This document shows, piece by piece, positions 29,001 to 37,569 of a stretch of DNA of 64,000 nt. Source of the stretch: Candidatus Poribacteria bacterium (GTDB taxonomy: Bacteria > Poribacteria > WGA-4E > WGA-3G); the NCBI GenBank assembly GCA_028820845.1, contig JAPPII010000092.1, positions 1 through 64,000 on the forward strand, read 5' to 3'. The position numbers were made by a program, and so were the translations under genes. The notes below the pieces were generated by a model. The model saw only the letters and a program-made list of their open reading frames with translations, was not told the origin of the DNA and made no database searches. The stretch's first letter is position 1; every line of letters begins with the position of its first letter.

Positions 29001-29870
29001 CAACTCGGCAAACAGCGGAATACCCTCCGCGATGTGTTATTTCTCGATGAGCAACACGGTTGGATTGCCGGGGATAACGGTGATTTATTTTTAACTGAAG
29101 ATGGCGGACAGACATGGCAACATTTAGAGAGTGGGACCACGCAACGTATCGTCGATGTCCACTTCACCAGCCTTGAACCGAAATGGGGATGGCTGATGCT
29201 CCGAGATGCAACATTACTCTACACGCAAGACGGATCACAATGGACGGCACAAAACAAGCAAGAACGACTCCCACACGAGGAATTCTTTGCCATAAATGAT
29301 GTCGCATTCGGTAACTTTTCTGAAGGTTGGGCTGTCGGAGAGCGTGGCGATATTATACACAATCCAGACGGAGGTACCACTTGGGCACGGCAGCGCACCT
29401 CAACCAGTAAACCCCTCACGAGCGTTGATATGAAATTCGCACCCCTCGGTTGGGCGGTTGGCACAAATGGTGTTACCCAACGCACTGTCAACGGTGGCGA
29501 ATATTGGAAGTTCCACGAAACCCACACCGGTTCCGATCTGAAGGCAGTGTCGTTCATTACGAAACGAAAGGGATGGGCAGCCGGACGCGGTGGAATTATC
29601 CTATCTACCACCGACGGGGGTTTCACGTGGACATCACAAGCAAGTGGTGTGAACCAAAGCCTTTACGACATCTTGGCACTCTCTGAACAAGAAATCTACG
29701 CCGTTGGTGCTACTGGAACTATCATCCACTCGACAGATGGCGGGGAAACGTGGGAACAGGAGCATACTGGGATTAATGACAACCTGTATGCAGTCACGCG
29801 GGTCAAAGGCAGCGATACGCTTTGGGCAGTTGGACAGTTGGGCGTTGTCCTGCGCCGTCCTAAGCGTTGA
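26043..29870 (+). CDS. Large lipoprotein with YCF48/BNR-type propeller repeats
   Basis: 1275 residues. The N-terminal lipobox LLLTGC (about residue 26) makes it a lipoprotein. The rest consists of some 25 YCF48-like BNR blades of about 45 residues, each with a DDGGRTW-type loop and a GWAVGDxG-type strand (ILHTADGGKTW, GWIVGDLGTVL). A charged and Ala-rich linker at about 620-645 splits two propeller groups. YCF48/Hcf136 proteins aid photosystem II assembly in phototrophs, but this wider BNR group occurs in many bacteria as secreted proteins of unknown role. AAAGGAGAC from a palindromic repeat serves as ribosome binding site. Confidence 0.85.
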   Translation: MKKMLQHITCYFIAILFGTSLLLTGCVKKEITRQADWGTHFTDIHFADAKHGWIVGHQGWILHTADGGINWEKQTVNTTEDFKSVYFTNLRNGWAVGDKGLIAITDDGGRHWTVQKTEISMLFLDVFFYDSKIGWIAGQDGMFYTENGGKTWQHQDVSEFQVKGVFFVDKERGWTVGDYDRIFVTTDSSDTWRRQENLVKTDTTTTVCNLHTVFFISPYEGWCGGTDGTVFYTNNGGTEWRNQVSKLPPIYGHVRPIVNNFHFRSEDDGLMVAQGGFINRTEDGGDNWQLVESPTKNDLMGVQFTSRKQAWAVGMNGTLLHSEDGGITWEMKSGTTADALQSVAFADANRAVAVGEKGTITTTDDSGKTWTDIEMDTWHRIRNLSFATDKEGWAVGDGGLILHTTDAGQTWERQTSGWWYTLNALHFINPQKGWIVGDLGTVLHTADGGKTWVQQTPRYFHEMIKGIFFLNEQEGWVVGWPGIIFHTTDSGRTWKRQNSKSYNELYAAYFIDRHTGWVVGQLGEILHTLDGGKTWKFQRSGTQANLNKVYFADENHGLVVGDEGVILTTINGGVTWELQNSGTSNDLYSFSLSPEGILAVGENGVAMRYAVDTEKFIVELPPAAEEVAAALEAQPVEPVEYHWEIIQSGALQTYFTDTYFLSALRGWTVGHGGVILNTTDGGKTWHPQRSGVTEDLQCIVFIDEKHGWIGGNSVLLRTENGGETWEVIREGLETIYYIGAMHFINPKVGWLGANNGQTLHTRDGGKTFRLQKTGLGYPPIDGLHFINPKEGWAVTPRMMRSGSYLLHTVDGGDHWEVQARTNQYGVGIHFMNETAGWVVLANGASLLTTDGGTTWKQTLSKMSGGTRLHAVKFRNHTEAWGIANDKTLLMTHNQGKHWEVINDSLGNQRATLDDESWVHQMAKEQFLPAFNVTNAHILEDGKGWIVGAMMSAPRTTDDFVIDADEQVQDTIGQIYSTTDFGENWHHQLGKQRNTLRDVLFLDEQHGWIAGDNGDLFLTEDGGQTWQHLESGTTQRIVDVHFTSLEPKWGWLMLRDATLLYTQDGSQWTAQNKQERLPHEEFFAINDVAFGNFSEGWAVGERGDIIHNPDGGTTWARQRTSTSKPLTSVDMKFAPLGWAVGTNGVTQRTVNGGEYWKFHETHTGSDLKAVSFITKRKGWAAGRGGIILSTTDGGFTWTSQASGVNQSLYDILALSEQEIYAVGATGTIIHSTDGGETWEQEHTGINDNLYAVTRVKGSDTLWAVGQLGVVLRRPKR

Positions 29871-29902
29871 TGGACCTTTGTTTATCTTATAATCGTTTAA
29901 AT

Positions 29903-29951
29903 ATCGTGCGGAGGCGTATAAAACACACATAGCTCTCCGCACGATTTTTTG
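29903..29951 (+). terminator. Rho-independent terminator of the YCF48-like gene
   Basis: ATCGTGCGGAG (29903-29913) pairs with CTCCGCACGAT (29935-29945), followed by TTTTTTG. The loop is about 20 nt. Confidence 0.88.
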
Positions 29952-30007
29952 TTTTATGCACCCTTTTCGATCTCAAATCGTATCATTGAACTCATAGCGA
30001 GTAAGGG

Positions 30008-30457
30008 TTATGGATCGTTGAAAGTTATACGAAAGTTAATCATAGCATATGCGAGATGACGGAACCCGAGACGGGTCTCTTTGAGTTTATCATAACTCAA
30101 GGCGAGTCGCCTATAAGTGTCCTGCCATCCGAAAGTTCGCTCGACTTTATAGCGGTCTTTGTATATCTCCTCGTCAAACCACCGGAACTTACGGGCAATG
30201 ACGATAGGTTCCTTAGCATTGCGGCGGTTGGGATAGATCACAGGTTTCATTCCGTGTTCTCTAATCAACGGGTGATTCGCCTTAGAATCAAAAGCAGAAT
30301 CAAGCGTCAGTGCAGAACCACACAGAACTATACCCATGCGTTGACTAAAGGCGATTATATGGCTAAAGGCTTCCGGCAAAATCGTTGTATCATGCTCATT
30401 GACGGGTCTGATCGTTATCGGTCCTATGATGAACCCGTGATTATCGGTGATCGTCAA
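30008..30457 (-). CDS. IS5-family transposase, C-terminal half (OrfB)
   Basis: 149 residues with the second Asp in LTLDSAFDSKAN and the catalytic Glu in YKVERTFGWQDTYRRL, typical of IS5-type DDE transposases. Its frame lies at -1 relative to OrfA and overlaps its stop; a nominal TTG start is at 30457. The A5G run (AAAAAG) just upstream allows -1 slippage, giving an OrfAB fusion. Intact to the stop. Confidence 0.88.
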   Translation of the reverse strand: MTITDNHGFIIGPITIRPVNEHDTTILPEAFSHIIAFSQRMGIVLCGSALTLDSAFDSKANHPLIREHGMKPVIYPNRRNAKEPIVIARKFRWFDEEIYKDRYKVERTFGWQDTYRRLALSYDKLKETRLGFRHLAYAMINFRITFNDP

Positions 30458-30879
30458 CTCTTTTTCACCTTTCTGGTGTTTGTGTCCGGAGTATCCGATA
30501 CCCTCCCCCCTTTTTTCACAACGGTATTGGATCCATCTCCGTGAAGGCGCGTCGTATCAAGTTGATCGGTATCCAGCAAATCGATGACAGATGCTTGAAA
30601 AAGGTTCTCATAAGAACCATCTTTTGACCAGCGATTATGCCATTTATAGACGTTCGACCAATGGATTTCATTCCGCCGGCTGCGGAGTTGGTTCCATTGA
30701 ATGCCGGTATGCAAAACATAGAGAATATCGTTGAATAGCTTGTAGAAAGAAAGTTTCGGCTTTCGCCCTTTGATGCGTTTCTTCAGATGTGGAAAGATAT
30801 AACGATTAAAATCCTTACGCGAGACTTGCTTCCGAATACCGTTGTATCTCGGGGTTTCCTGTTGAGTTTCAGCTGTCAT
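30454..30879 (-). CDS. IS5-family transposase, N-terminal half (OrfA)
   Basis: 141 residues from ATG 30879, preceded by GGAAAGGTG. Contains the helical IS5 N-terminal domain (GIQWNQLRSRRNEIHWSNVY) and the first catalytic Asp in LHGDGSNTVVKKGG. It stops with TGA at 30454-30456, directly after the slippery AAAAAG; full transposase needs a -1 shift into OrfB. Confidence 0.88.
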   Translation of the reverse strand: MTAETQQETPRYNGIRKQVSRKDFNRYIFPHLKKRIKGRKPKLSFYKLFNDILYVLHTGIQWNQLRSRRNEIHWSNVYKWHNRWSKDGSYENLFQASVIDLLDTDQLDTTRLHGDGSNTVVKKGGRVSDTPDTNTRKVKKS

Positions 30880-30997
30880 CAGAGCACCTTTCCTAAAGTC
30901 AATGGATATCAAAACAAGAATAAAGGAACCTAAAGTATCGCCTTTTCTTCTACTATTTTACTACATTTCTATGTTTTACTCAATATGACTTCTTATA

Positions 30998-33280
30998 TTG
31001 CTGCTCGGTGCAAGCAACCAGTATCTTACTCGTTTTCAGAAGCCGTACAGTTTTGAAGCACAATCTGAACCTACTATTGAAATCATTGACACACCCATCG
31101 TTCTGGATATTCCGGCAAAACCAGCTGTACGAAATCAAACTGGTCGAACTGCTGCCGCTGGTAAAAGCAGCGGGACCGGCACACAAGTTTCCACAACTAC
31201 TACAACATCTGGTATATTGGACGACTCCGCCAAGTTTTCTACTTCGCAGTGGACGCAGGGAAGCGCACCACCAGGGGGGCACGTACACGGTATCTTCGCT
31301 ACATCTGAAGGGACCGTCTATGCTGTTGCTCCCACAGGAATATACAGATTAAGAACAGATACTACGGCGTGGACACGCATCAACACGGATATTCCAATTG
31401 GGCCATCGCTAATGCCGATGGCAGAACATGGTGGCATCCTTTACATAGTATCCACCGATGAAGTATTTACGTCGGGTGATAAGGGTGAAACGTGGCATAC
31501 CATGGGTACCAGACCCAACGGAGAAGCTGTTGGTCTCATCGTCATTGAGGCACACGCGCGCAGCTCGCAAGTCCATTCCACGATGTATCTCGCGCTTAGA
31601 GATGAAGGGATTTATCGATCTACAGACGGTGGAATACATTGGGACTCATTTAACGATGGTTTGGCAAATCAAAAAATTTCCACAATCGCTGCTGTGGAAA
31701 AAACAGTGTTTGCGGGTACAGCGCGCGGTCTCTATTGTCTCGATGCAGGCACTTGGAAAAAGTTGCCCGTAGAGACATCAAGAGCTATCTACTCTTTGGC
31801 AGTGTCTAAAAATAATCTCTATGTTGGGACAGGTCCCTATCTGTTGGGGTTCACGCCAATAACGGTAGCACAAGACGTGCCGAAAATTGAGTCGTATGCA
31901 CTCAAGATTTTTCATTCGGCTGACTTGGGAGCATCGTGGGCGGAAATAACACCGAGTTATAAAACTTACTACAAGCCGGTGATACCCTCTGGCATAATGG
32001 TTTCGGCTGTTGGTGAAATGCTTTTAGCGTCAACTGCCCGCCACCGATATCGTTCAACAGATAACGGACAAACCTGGACGGAACTTCCAGGGGATACGGA
32101 TATGTATATGATTAATAGCCTTCCAATTGCAGCCGTAAACGAGACGACATTTTACGAAGCTGGTCCCTTCGGCATTCATCGCACAACTGATGGTGGAAAG
32201 CGATGGCGCCTACTTATGGATGGGATGCTGGGAACAAGACTAAAGGATTTAGTTGCGTTCAACAACAGATTATACGCCCATACTGGCTATGCGGTGTATC
32301 AATCAACCGACGAAGGTGGGTCTTGGAAAAAACTCCCAATTGCCGAGGGGTCTTTTGGAAAGGTGACGACAATTACAACGGAATCATCAAAACGGTACAG
32401 TGCTCGTATCTCTCACTCCTTTAATTCAAAATTGATAGTTGATGACAACAATCTTTACTTTCTTTCATATACTATGGATAACAACTTGCGAATTTTCGGC
32501 TTGTCTACAGACGGCAATAGACTCAGTCCAGTTCAGAGCATACCGATTGCTGATGATGAGACATTACGCCGTCCGTTACGGACGCGTAGCGAGGCAGCGA
32601 AAGAGCCTTACTTATCTGAAGGTTCTGAAAAAGAGTATCAATCAATCGTGTCAATCATTCCACCTCCTGCACGTAGAAAGGACAGTAAAGCCACAACAAT
32701 TGTAGTTTGTAGTGATGTGTTCTATGCCGAATACGGACGTAGGCTTTTTAAGCGGAGACTTGGTGATCTGGAATGGACAAACACGGGATTAACAGATAGA
32801 AGCCAACGGTCTTATGAAGACTTAAGTAAGGAGCTCAAATTAGCAGTTTTGGGAAAAACCATCTACGTCGGGAAACGCGACGGTAAACTATTCCAGTCGC
32901 TTGATGGCGGGAGCAGCTGGAGAGATGTTACGCCCAACCTACCACTTGACTTTGCCCATTTCAAGGAGATAACCCTTGTCGGTTCAACAGTTTACGTCGC
33001 AACAGACGCGGGGGTCTTGAGTTCAGAAACCGGCGTACACTGGCGCGTGCTAACCAATAGTACTGGAGGGCATCCTATCATAGACAGGTTCGCTGTGGAT
33101 GGTCCCACGATCTATGGTGTTGGCAATAAAGGAGCCTATCGCTTAGATGCGGGTAACCAATGGAAACAAGTTTCTTCAGAAACACTCGGTGAAGCTGCTG
33201 CACTCGCCGTCATCAATGATAAACTGTATAGTGCTATCAAAGATCGCGGGATATTTCACATTTCACTTGCAGCAGAATAG
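30998..33280 (+). CDS. BNR/sortilin-like propeller protein, probably cut at the 5' end
   Basis: About 760 residues from TTG 30998. The body has BNR-like blades (YRSTDNGQTWTELPG, HRTTDGGKRWRLLM, FQSLDGGSSWRDVTP). The frame is open from 30989 and begins in the middle of a hydrophobic run (LLILLLGASNQ) with no Met and no ribosome binding site, immediately beyond the insertion sequence. This suggests a lost N-terminal part that included the start of a membrane segment. A TGA at 30986-30988 blocks the frame upstream. Residues after the membrane remnant (about 35-70) are Thr/Ser/Gly-rich linker. Whether the remnant is expressed is doubtful. Confidence 0.7.
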   Translation: MLLGASNQYLTRFQKPYSFEAQSEPTIEIIDTPIVLDIPAKPAVRNQTGRTAAAGKSSGTGTQVSTTTTTSGILDDSAKFSTSQWTQGSAPPGGHVHGIFATSEGTVYAVAPTGIYRLRTDTTAWTRINTDIPIGPSLMPMAEHGGILYIVSTDEVFTSGDKGETWHTMGTRPNGEAVGLIVIEAHARSSQVHSTMYLALRDEGIYRSTDGGIHWDSFNDGLANQKISTIAAVEKTVFAGTARGLYCLDAGTWKKLPVETSRAIYSLAVSKNNLYVGTGPYLLGFTPITVAQDVPKIESYALKIFHSADLGASWAEITPSYKTYYKPVIPSGIMVSAVGEMLLASTARHRYRSTDNGQTWTELPGDTDMYMINSLPIAAVNETTFYEAGPFGIHRTTDGGKRWRLLMDGMLGTRLKDLVAFNNRLYAHTGYAVYQSTDEGGSWKKLPIAEGSFGKVTTITTESSKRYSARISHSFNSKLIVDDNNLYFLSYTMDNNLRIFGLSTDGNRLSPVQSIPIADDETLRRPLRTRSEAAKEPYLSEGSEKEYQSIVSIIPPPARRKDSKATTIVVCSDVFYAEYGRRLFKRRLGDLEWTNTGLTDRSQRSYEDLSKELKLAVLGKTIYVGKRDGKLFQSLDGGSSWRDVTPNLPLDFAHFKEITLVGSTVYVATDAGVLSSETGVHWRVLTNSTGGHPIIDRFAVDGPTIYGVGNKGAYRLDAGNQWKQVSSETLGEAAALAVINDKLYSAIKDRGIFHISLAAE

Positions 33281-33405
33281 ACAACACCACATCGGGGAAC
33301 AAACTGCGCCTTTGGTTCGTAGGAACTTCTCGTGCATCTGACAACAATATAGGGCAGATGCAAGAATCCGCCCTACACGATTTAAAGATTTTGAAAGCGT
33401 TAGTA

Positions 33406-34341
33406 CTACAGCGCGTGGTCTTCGGGGCGGACACCGCGTGTAAACGTACCAAAACCGAAAAACGTCGGTGCGTAATCGCCAACATAATCGACAACGCTTC
33501 TGTCAGGGATTGCGTCCTCCAGCCCCATACACCAATAACACCCATTGACAAGGAGACGGCGCAGTCCTTCGCTCTCTAAATCGACCGAGGCACCCATCGT
33601 TGTGCCGAGAACGCGTGAGGCATTGCCTGCGTCTCCCGTGTAGGTCTTTATCCACACCATCGGCATCGTGACGGTATCCGGTTTCGGTGGGTCTGTTGGC
33701 ACCATACCGACCAGCACCTGTCCGTGGATAAGCACGTGGGCATCGCCTGTTAAATCATTAATGCCGTAGACATCGGACGGACCCCAAACATCGTCAACGC
33801 CTTTGAGAATCGGATGATCTTTCATCGCTGCGTCAATCACGCCGCGTGCACTCTCTTTACCGTGATGTCCGTGATGATTAACCCACGTCTCACCGAGCAC
33901 TTGCCTGCCGTAGCCACCCTCAAATTCCTTGCTGTCAAAACTATATTTTGCGTATGGGCTATTGAGGTTACGGCTATAACTGAAGGCATGCGTCGCTGTC
34001 CGGAGTCCCATCACAGGTTTCCCAGCGTTGGTATAGTCAACGATATACTTCATCTGTTCATCGGGCAGTTCACGGAAACGCGTGAACAGGATCATCATAT
34101 CTGCGGATTCCAAGTGATGAAGTCCCGGGATATTCGTTTGGTTTTCTGGATCGATCTCGCCTGTCTCAGGATCGATAGCAAACAGCACTGTGCATGTAAA
34201 CCCGTGGTGTGTGGCTAACACTTTGCCCAACATCGGCAACGCCTCTTCAGAGCGATACTCTTCGTCGCCACTGACGAGCACAATATGCTTGCCCTTTCCA
34301 GGTCCCTCGTTTCCTTCGTAAACAACCCATTCATTTTTCAT
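33406..34341 (-). CDS. ThuA-like domain protein (class I glutamine-amidotransferase fold)
   Basis: 311 residues, ATG at 34341. Family features: HIVLVSGDEEYRSEEALPML at the start, then DMMILFTRFRELPDEQMKYI and GKPVMGLRTATHAF at the position of the amidotransferase nucleophile elbow, where no Cys is present. ThuA proteins are linked to disaccharide use, often alongside Gfo/Idh enzymes, but their reaction is not well known. It stands alone on the minus strand, convergent with the BNR gene and divergent from the PhyH gene at 34593. Confidence 0.82.
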   Translation of the reverse strand: MKNEWVVYEGNEGPGKGKHIVLVSGDEEYRSEEALPMLGKVLATHHGFTCTVLFAIDPETGEIDPENQTNIPGLHHLESADMMILFTRFRELPDEQMKYIVDYTNAGKPVMGLRTATHAFSYSRNLNSPYAKYSFDSKEFEGGYGRQVLGETWVNHHGHHGKESARGVIDAAMKDHPILKGVDDVWGPSDVYGINDLTGDAHVLIHGQVLVGMVPTDPPKPDTVTMPMVWIKTYTGDAGNASRVLGTTMGASVDLESEGLRRLLVNGCYWCMGLEDAIPDRSVVDYVGDYAPTFFGFGTFTRGVRPEDHAL

Positions 34342-34435
34342 CAAAAGTTAAACTCCATAACATAAGATTTTGAATAAGTATAACAGATTTTCTTGAGAAA
34401 GTCACCCTGAATCTTTTTTATTAAGTTGTCTGAAC

Positions 34436-34490
34436 GGAATTTTTTCGCTTGTGAGATAAGACGCACAAACTGACAGTTTATGCTACAACT
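34436..34490. repeat. Partial dispersed palindromic element (GCACAAAC family), copy 3
   Basis: Contains CGCACAAACTGACAGTTTATGCTACAA, similar in order to the right half of the element at 25965-26029; the left half (TTTTTCGCTTGTGAG) is diverged. It lies between the divergent ThuA-like and PhyH genes. Confidence 0.45.
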
Positions 34491-34502
34491 ATAGAAAAAA
34501 CT

Positions 34503-34531
34503 TTGACAAATACCGGAAGTTACCATAAAAT
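34503..34531 (+). promoter_or_regulatory. Predicted sigma-70 promoter of the PhyH/aspartate kinase operon
   Basis: TTGACA (34503-34508), 17-bp spacer, TAAAAT (34526-34531), about 60 bp ahead of the ATG at 34593. Confidence 0.7.
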
Positions 34532-34592
34532 TATAAAAACAGGCTAAAAACACTATCGGAAACGGACTGGCAACCTGCGGGAGAATACGTCC

Positions 34593-35312
34593 ATGCATTT
34601 AACCTCTCAACAGCGAGATCATTACAGAGAACAAGGTTTCGTGGTAATTCCACATCTTTTTAGTACAGCCACAGTAACGCTGATGCGCGATCACTATATG
34701 AAACGCCGCGCCGAAGGTCCAAAACCCGGCGACACAGGTGGCACCACCGACCACGCTGACGATCCGAATCATCAATTCCCGCGCATGATTAATATGCACA
34801 ACTGGGATGAACTAACCCAAGAATGGGCAGCGGATACCAATCTACTTGCCGTTACAGAACAGTTGATTGATGATACACCCGTGCTATTGCAAACGATGCT
34901 CTATTTTAAACCGCCCGGTGCCCGAGGTCAGGCACTACACCAAGATGAACAATATATCACGATAAATCCGATTATCGGCGTTTGGGTAGCCTTAGATACA
35001 TCGGACGATGCTGTTGGACGTATGGTGCTGGTTCCACGTTCCCATCAACATGGACTGTTATCTGTTGAAGCGGCAGACACTGCTATTTCGTTCACAAATG
35101 TACAAGCCGTTAAACCGGCAAATTCCGAAGAATTGGGAATTGACATGTCCCCCGGTGACACGCTCTTCTTCCATGGCAAGGTCATTCACGGTTCCTATAT
35201 GAATAAAACACACGACCGGTGGCGGCGAAGTTTTATCTGTCACTATATGGGTGAGAATTCACAACGGTTCGAGCCAGCCGAAGGAACGCACGTCTCACAT
35301 CTTAAAAAATAG
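34593..35312 (+). CDS. Phytanoyl-CoA dioxygenase (PhyH) family Fe(II)/2OG oxygenase
   Basis: 239 residues. Iron ligands H116-x-D118 (LHQDEQYI) and H199 (KVIHGSYM), with R211 or R212 for 2-oxoglutarate; PRSHQHG is the usual loop after the core strand. It starts RDHYREQGFVVIPHLFS, a standard PhyH N-terminus, so this is a compact complete enzyme. First gene of an operon with aspartate kinase 32 bp downstream. Substrate unknown. Confidence 0.85.
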   Translation: MHLTSQQRDHYREQGFVVIPHLFSTATVTLMRDHYMKRRAEGPKPGDTGGTTDHADDPNHQFPRMINMHNWDELTQEWAADTNLLAVTEQLIDDTPVLLQTMLYFKPPGARGQALHQDEQYITINPIIGVWVALDTSDDAVGRMVLVPRSHQHGLLSVEAADTAISFTNVQAVKPANSEELGIDMSPGDTLFFHGKVIHGSYMNKTHDRWRRSFICHYMGENSQRFEPAEGTHVSHLKK

Positions 35313-35344
35313 TACCAAAAAATAATAAAATTGGAGGAACTGGA

Positions 35345-36697
35345 TTGTTAAAAGTATCAAAGTTTGGCGGGAGTTCCCTTGCTTCGGCGGAGCAAGTGCG
35401 TCAGGTTTGTGACATCATCACCGCCGACCCGGAGCGCCGCCTCATCGTCGTCTCTGCCCCCGGAAAACGCCATAGCGAAGACATCAAAGTAACCGATCTG
35501 CTTATCGCTGCTGCATCAGAACGGCTCACAGGAAAAATTGGTGCCTCGGAATGTGCCGAAGTGATTGAACGCTACCGCAGCATCGCTTCAGGATTAGAGC
35601 TGCCACCCGAAGTTATTGAACCCATTGCCCGTGATCTGACAGAACGTCTGGAAAAAAGCACAACTGACGCGAACCTCTATATGGATACAATGAAGGCAGG
35701 GGGTGAAGACAACTGTGCCCGGCTCATCGCACAAGCATTACAAGCACGCGGTGTAGAGGCACACTATGTCAGTCCAAAAGATGCCGGTTTAATGCTATCC
35801 GATGAACCCGGTAATGCTCAAGTTCTACCTGAAGCATATAATCGCTTACGGGACCTGAACGATTACCCAGGTATCACTATTTTTCCAGGTTTCTTCGGCT
35901 ACTCGAAGCAAGGGAACATTGTTACCTTCTCGCGTGGCGGTTCAGACATCACGGGTGCTATTCTCGCCAGTGCCGTTCGTGCAGAGGTCTACGAGAATTT
36001 TACCGATGTCGATTCTGTGTTTGCAGCGAATCCGTCTATCGTTAAAGATCCAGCACCGATTGCGGAGTTAACCTATCGTGAGATGCGTGAACTCTCTTAC
36101 GCTGGATTTTCTGTGTTCCATGACGAGGCACTCGAACCCGTCTATCGAGCACAGGTCCCTGTTCACATTCGTAACACAAATAACCCGAAAGCGCAAGGCA
36201 CGCTAATTGTTCCAAACCGTGCGTCAACGGATATTCCTGTCGTGGGTATCGCAGCAATGGATAGCGTTTGCTGTATCTATCTCAGTAAATATCTAATGAA
36301 CCGCCAAATCGGCTTCGGTCGGCGGTTGCTGCAGATCTTGGAAACCGAAGGCATCTCTTTTGAACATGTCCCCTCCGGCATAGACAATATGTCGGTTATC
36401 ATCCGCGAAGAAAACCTCTCGGCACAGAAGGAGGAAAGGATTGTTGAACAGATTCGGCAGACCCTCGCGCCTGAAGATGTCTTTGTAGAACGCCGACTAT
36501 CGCTTATTATGGTTGTTGGAGAAGGCATGCGACACACTGTCGGTATCGCTTCGCGCGCCACACACGCCTTAGCCAGCGCACAAGTCAATATCGAAATGAT
36601 TAATCAAGGTTCCAACGAAGTCAGTATGATGTTCGGCATAAAATCCGAAGATATGGAGACCGCTGTTAAAGCACTCTATGCCGAATTTTTCGCCTAA
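35345..36697 (+). CDS. lysC: Aspartate kinase
   Basis: 450 residues. Catalyses ATP-dependent phosphorylation of aspartate, the first step toward lysine, threonine, methionine and diaminopimelate. The N-terminal KFGGSS, the central FSRGGSDITGAIL and ENFTDVDSVFAANP motifs mark the kinase domain. Two ACT domains at the C-terminus (about 300-450, with VGIASRATHALASAQVNIEM) indicate feedback control. Start is TTG with GGAGGAAC upstream. It lies between PhyH-type oxygenases, an unusual setting for a housekeeping gene. Confidence 0.92.
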   Translation: MLKVSKFGGSSLASAEQVRQVCDIITADPERRLIVVSAPGKRHSEDIKVTDLLIAAASERLTGKIGASECAEVIERYRSIASGLELPPEVIEPIARDLTERLEKSTTDANLYMDTMKAGGEDNCARLIAQALQARGVEAHYVSPKDAGLMLSDEPGNAQVLPEAYNRLRDLNDYPGITIFPGFFGYSKQGNIVTFSRGGSDITGAILASAVRAEVYENFTDVDSVFAANPSIVKDPAPIAELTYREMRELSYAGFSVFHDEALEPVYRAQVPVHIRNTNNPKAQGTLIVPNRASTDIPVVGIAAMDSVCCIYLSKYLMNRQIGFGRRLLQILETEGISFEHVPSGIDNMSVIIREENLSAQKEERIVEQIRQTLAPEDVFVERRLSLIMVVGEGMRHTVGIASRATHALASAQVNIEMINQGSNEVSMMFGIKSEDMETAVKALYAEFFA

Positions 36698-36709
36698 AGG
36701 AATACTATT

Positions 36710-37549
36710 ATGGAAATCACCGTGCGACCTGAAGAATTAGCAGCAGGAAAACTGACAGACGCACACGTTGAACAAGCCGTCCAGGCAATTCATGTTGATG
36801 GTTACGTTATCTTGGAGAATGTCGTTAACCATGAACACTTGGACATTCTACGTGAGCGGATGGATGCCGATTCACAAATCTTAATTAATGAAGAAAAATG
36901 GGGTGGGGCAGGTAGACTCGTAGGACATCTCCAACAGGGGCCGCCCCCTTACGCGCCCTACATCTTCAAGGACATCGTCGCGAACCCCTACGTTGTGCAA
37001 GTGACCAAGGAACTCCTCGGTCAGGGTGTCTATAATAATTTTTACAACGGAAATACCAACTCCCCCGGTAGCACAACGCAGCCGCTCCACAGAGACGGCG
37101 CACACCTGTGGCCAGATCAAGAAGTAGCACACCCGACAGCAGAGGTTGTCGTTAACATCTCACCGCAAGATACAACAGAGGAGAACGGAAGTGTTGAAAT
37201 CTGGCCCGGCTCACATCTGGCGGTCAGTGGTAAACGCATAGCGGAAGAGGAAGAGGAAGCGCGCCGGAAAATCTGTCCGCCTATCCGTGGCAGTGCGAAG
37301 AAGGGAAGTGCCCTCATTCGAGATATGCGACTCTGGCATCGAGGCGTTCCGAATCCGTCTGATAAACCGCGCCACATGATAGCGATGATTCACCGCGTCT
37401 CTTGGCTCGGATCCAACCGCCGACTGAAGTATAATACCGGATGCGAAGCCGCCTTTGAAGACAGCGATCTCGACCATAATGCTGAGTTCCTTGACTTCGC
37501 GAAAAATAAAATAGATGATTACGATTATCTCTTCAATCCGCGTTTTTGA
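36710..37549 (+). CDS. Phytanoyl-CoA dioxygenase (PhyH) family Fe(II)/2OG oxygenase
   Basis: 279 residues. Iron ligands H127-x-D129 (PLHRDGAHLW) and H210 (RLWHRGVPN), with R221 in DKPRHM for 2-oxoglutarate. ENGSVEIWPGSHL is the conserved strand-loop. It starts 12 bp after aspartate kinase and ends 20 bp before the next oxygenase, so the four genes are probably one transcript. Substrate not known. Confidence 0.87.
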   Translation: MEITVRPEELAAGKLTDAHVEQAVQAIHVDGYVILENVVNHEHLDILRERMDADSQILINEEKWGGAGRLVGHLQQGPPPYAPYIFKDIVANPYVVQVTKELLGQGVYNNFYNGNTNSPGSTTQPLHRDGAHLWPDQEVAHPTAEVVVNISPQDTTEENGSVEIWPGSHLAVSGKRIAEEEEEARRKICPPIRGSAKKGSALIRDMRLWHRGVPNPSDKPRHMIAMIHRVSWLGSNRRLKYNTGCEAAFEDSDLDHNAEFLDFAKNKIDDYDYLFNPRF

Positions 37550-37569
37550 CGATTGCCACGGAGGTTCCC

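Larger units (their letters stand above)
29999..30981 (-). mobile_element. IS5-family insertion sequence with split transposase
   Basis: A two-frame transposase on the minus strand defines the element. Ends are tentative: GAGTAA at 29999-30004 and its complement TTACTC at 30976-30981 are the only matching termini I found, with weak similarity beyond, and no target duplication is visible. About 980 bp would be normal for the group. The right end abuts a 5'-cut BNR gene. Confidence 0.65.
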
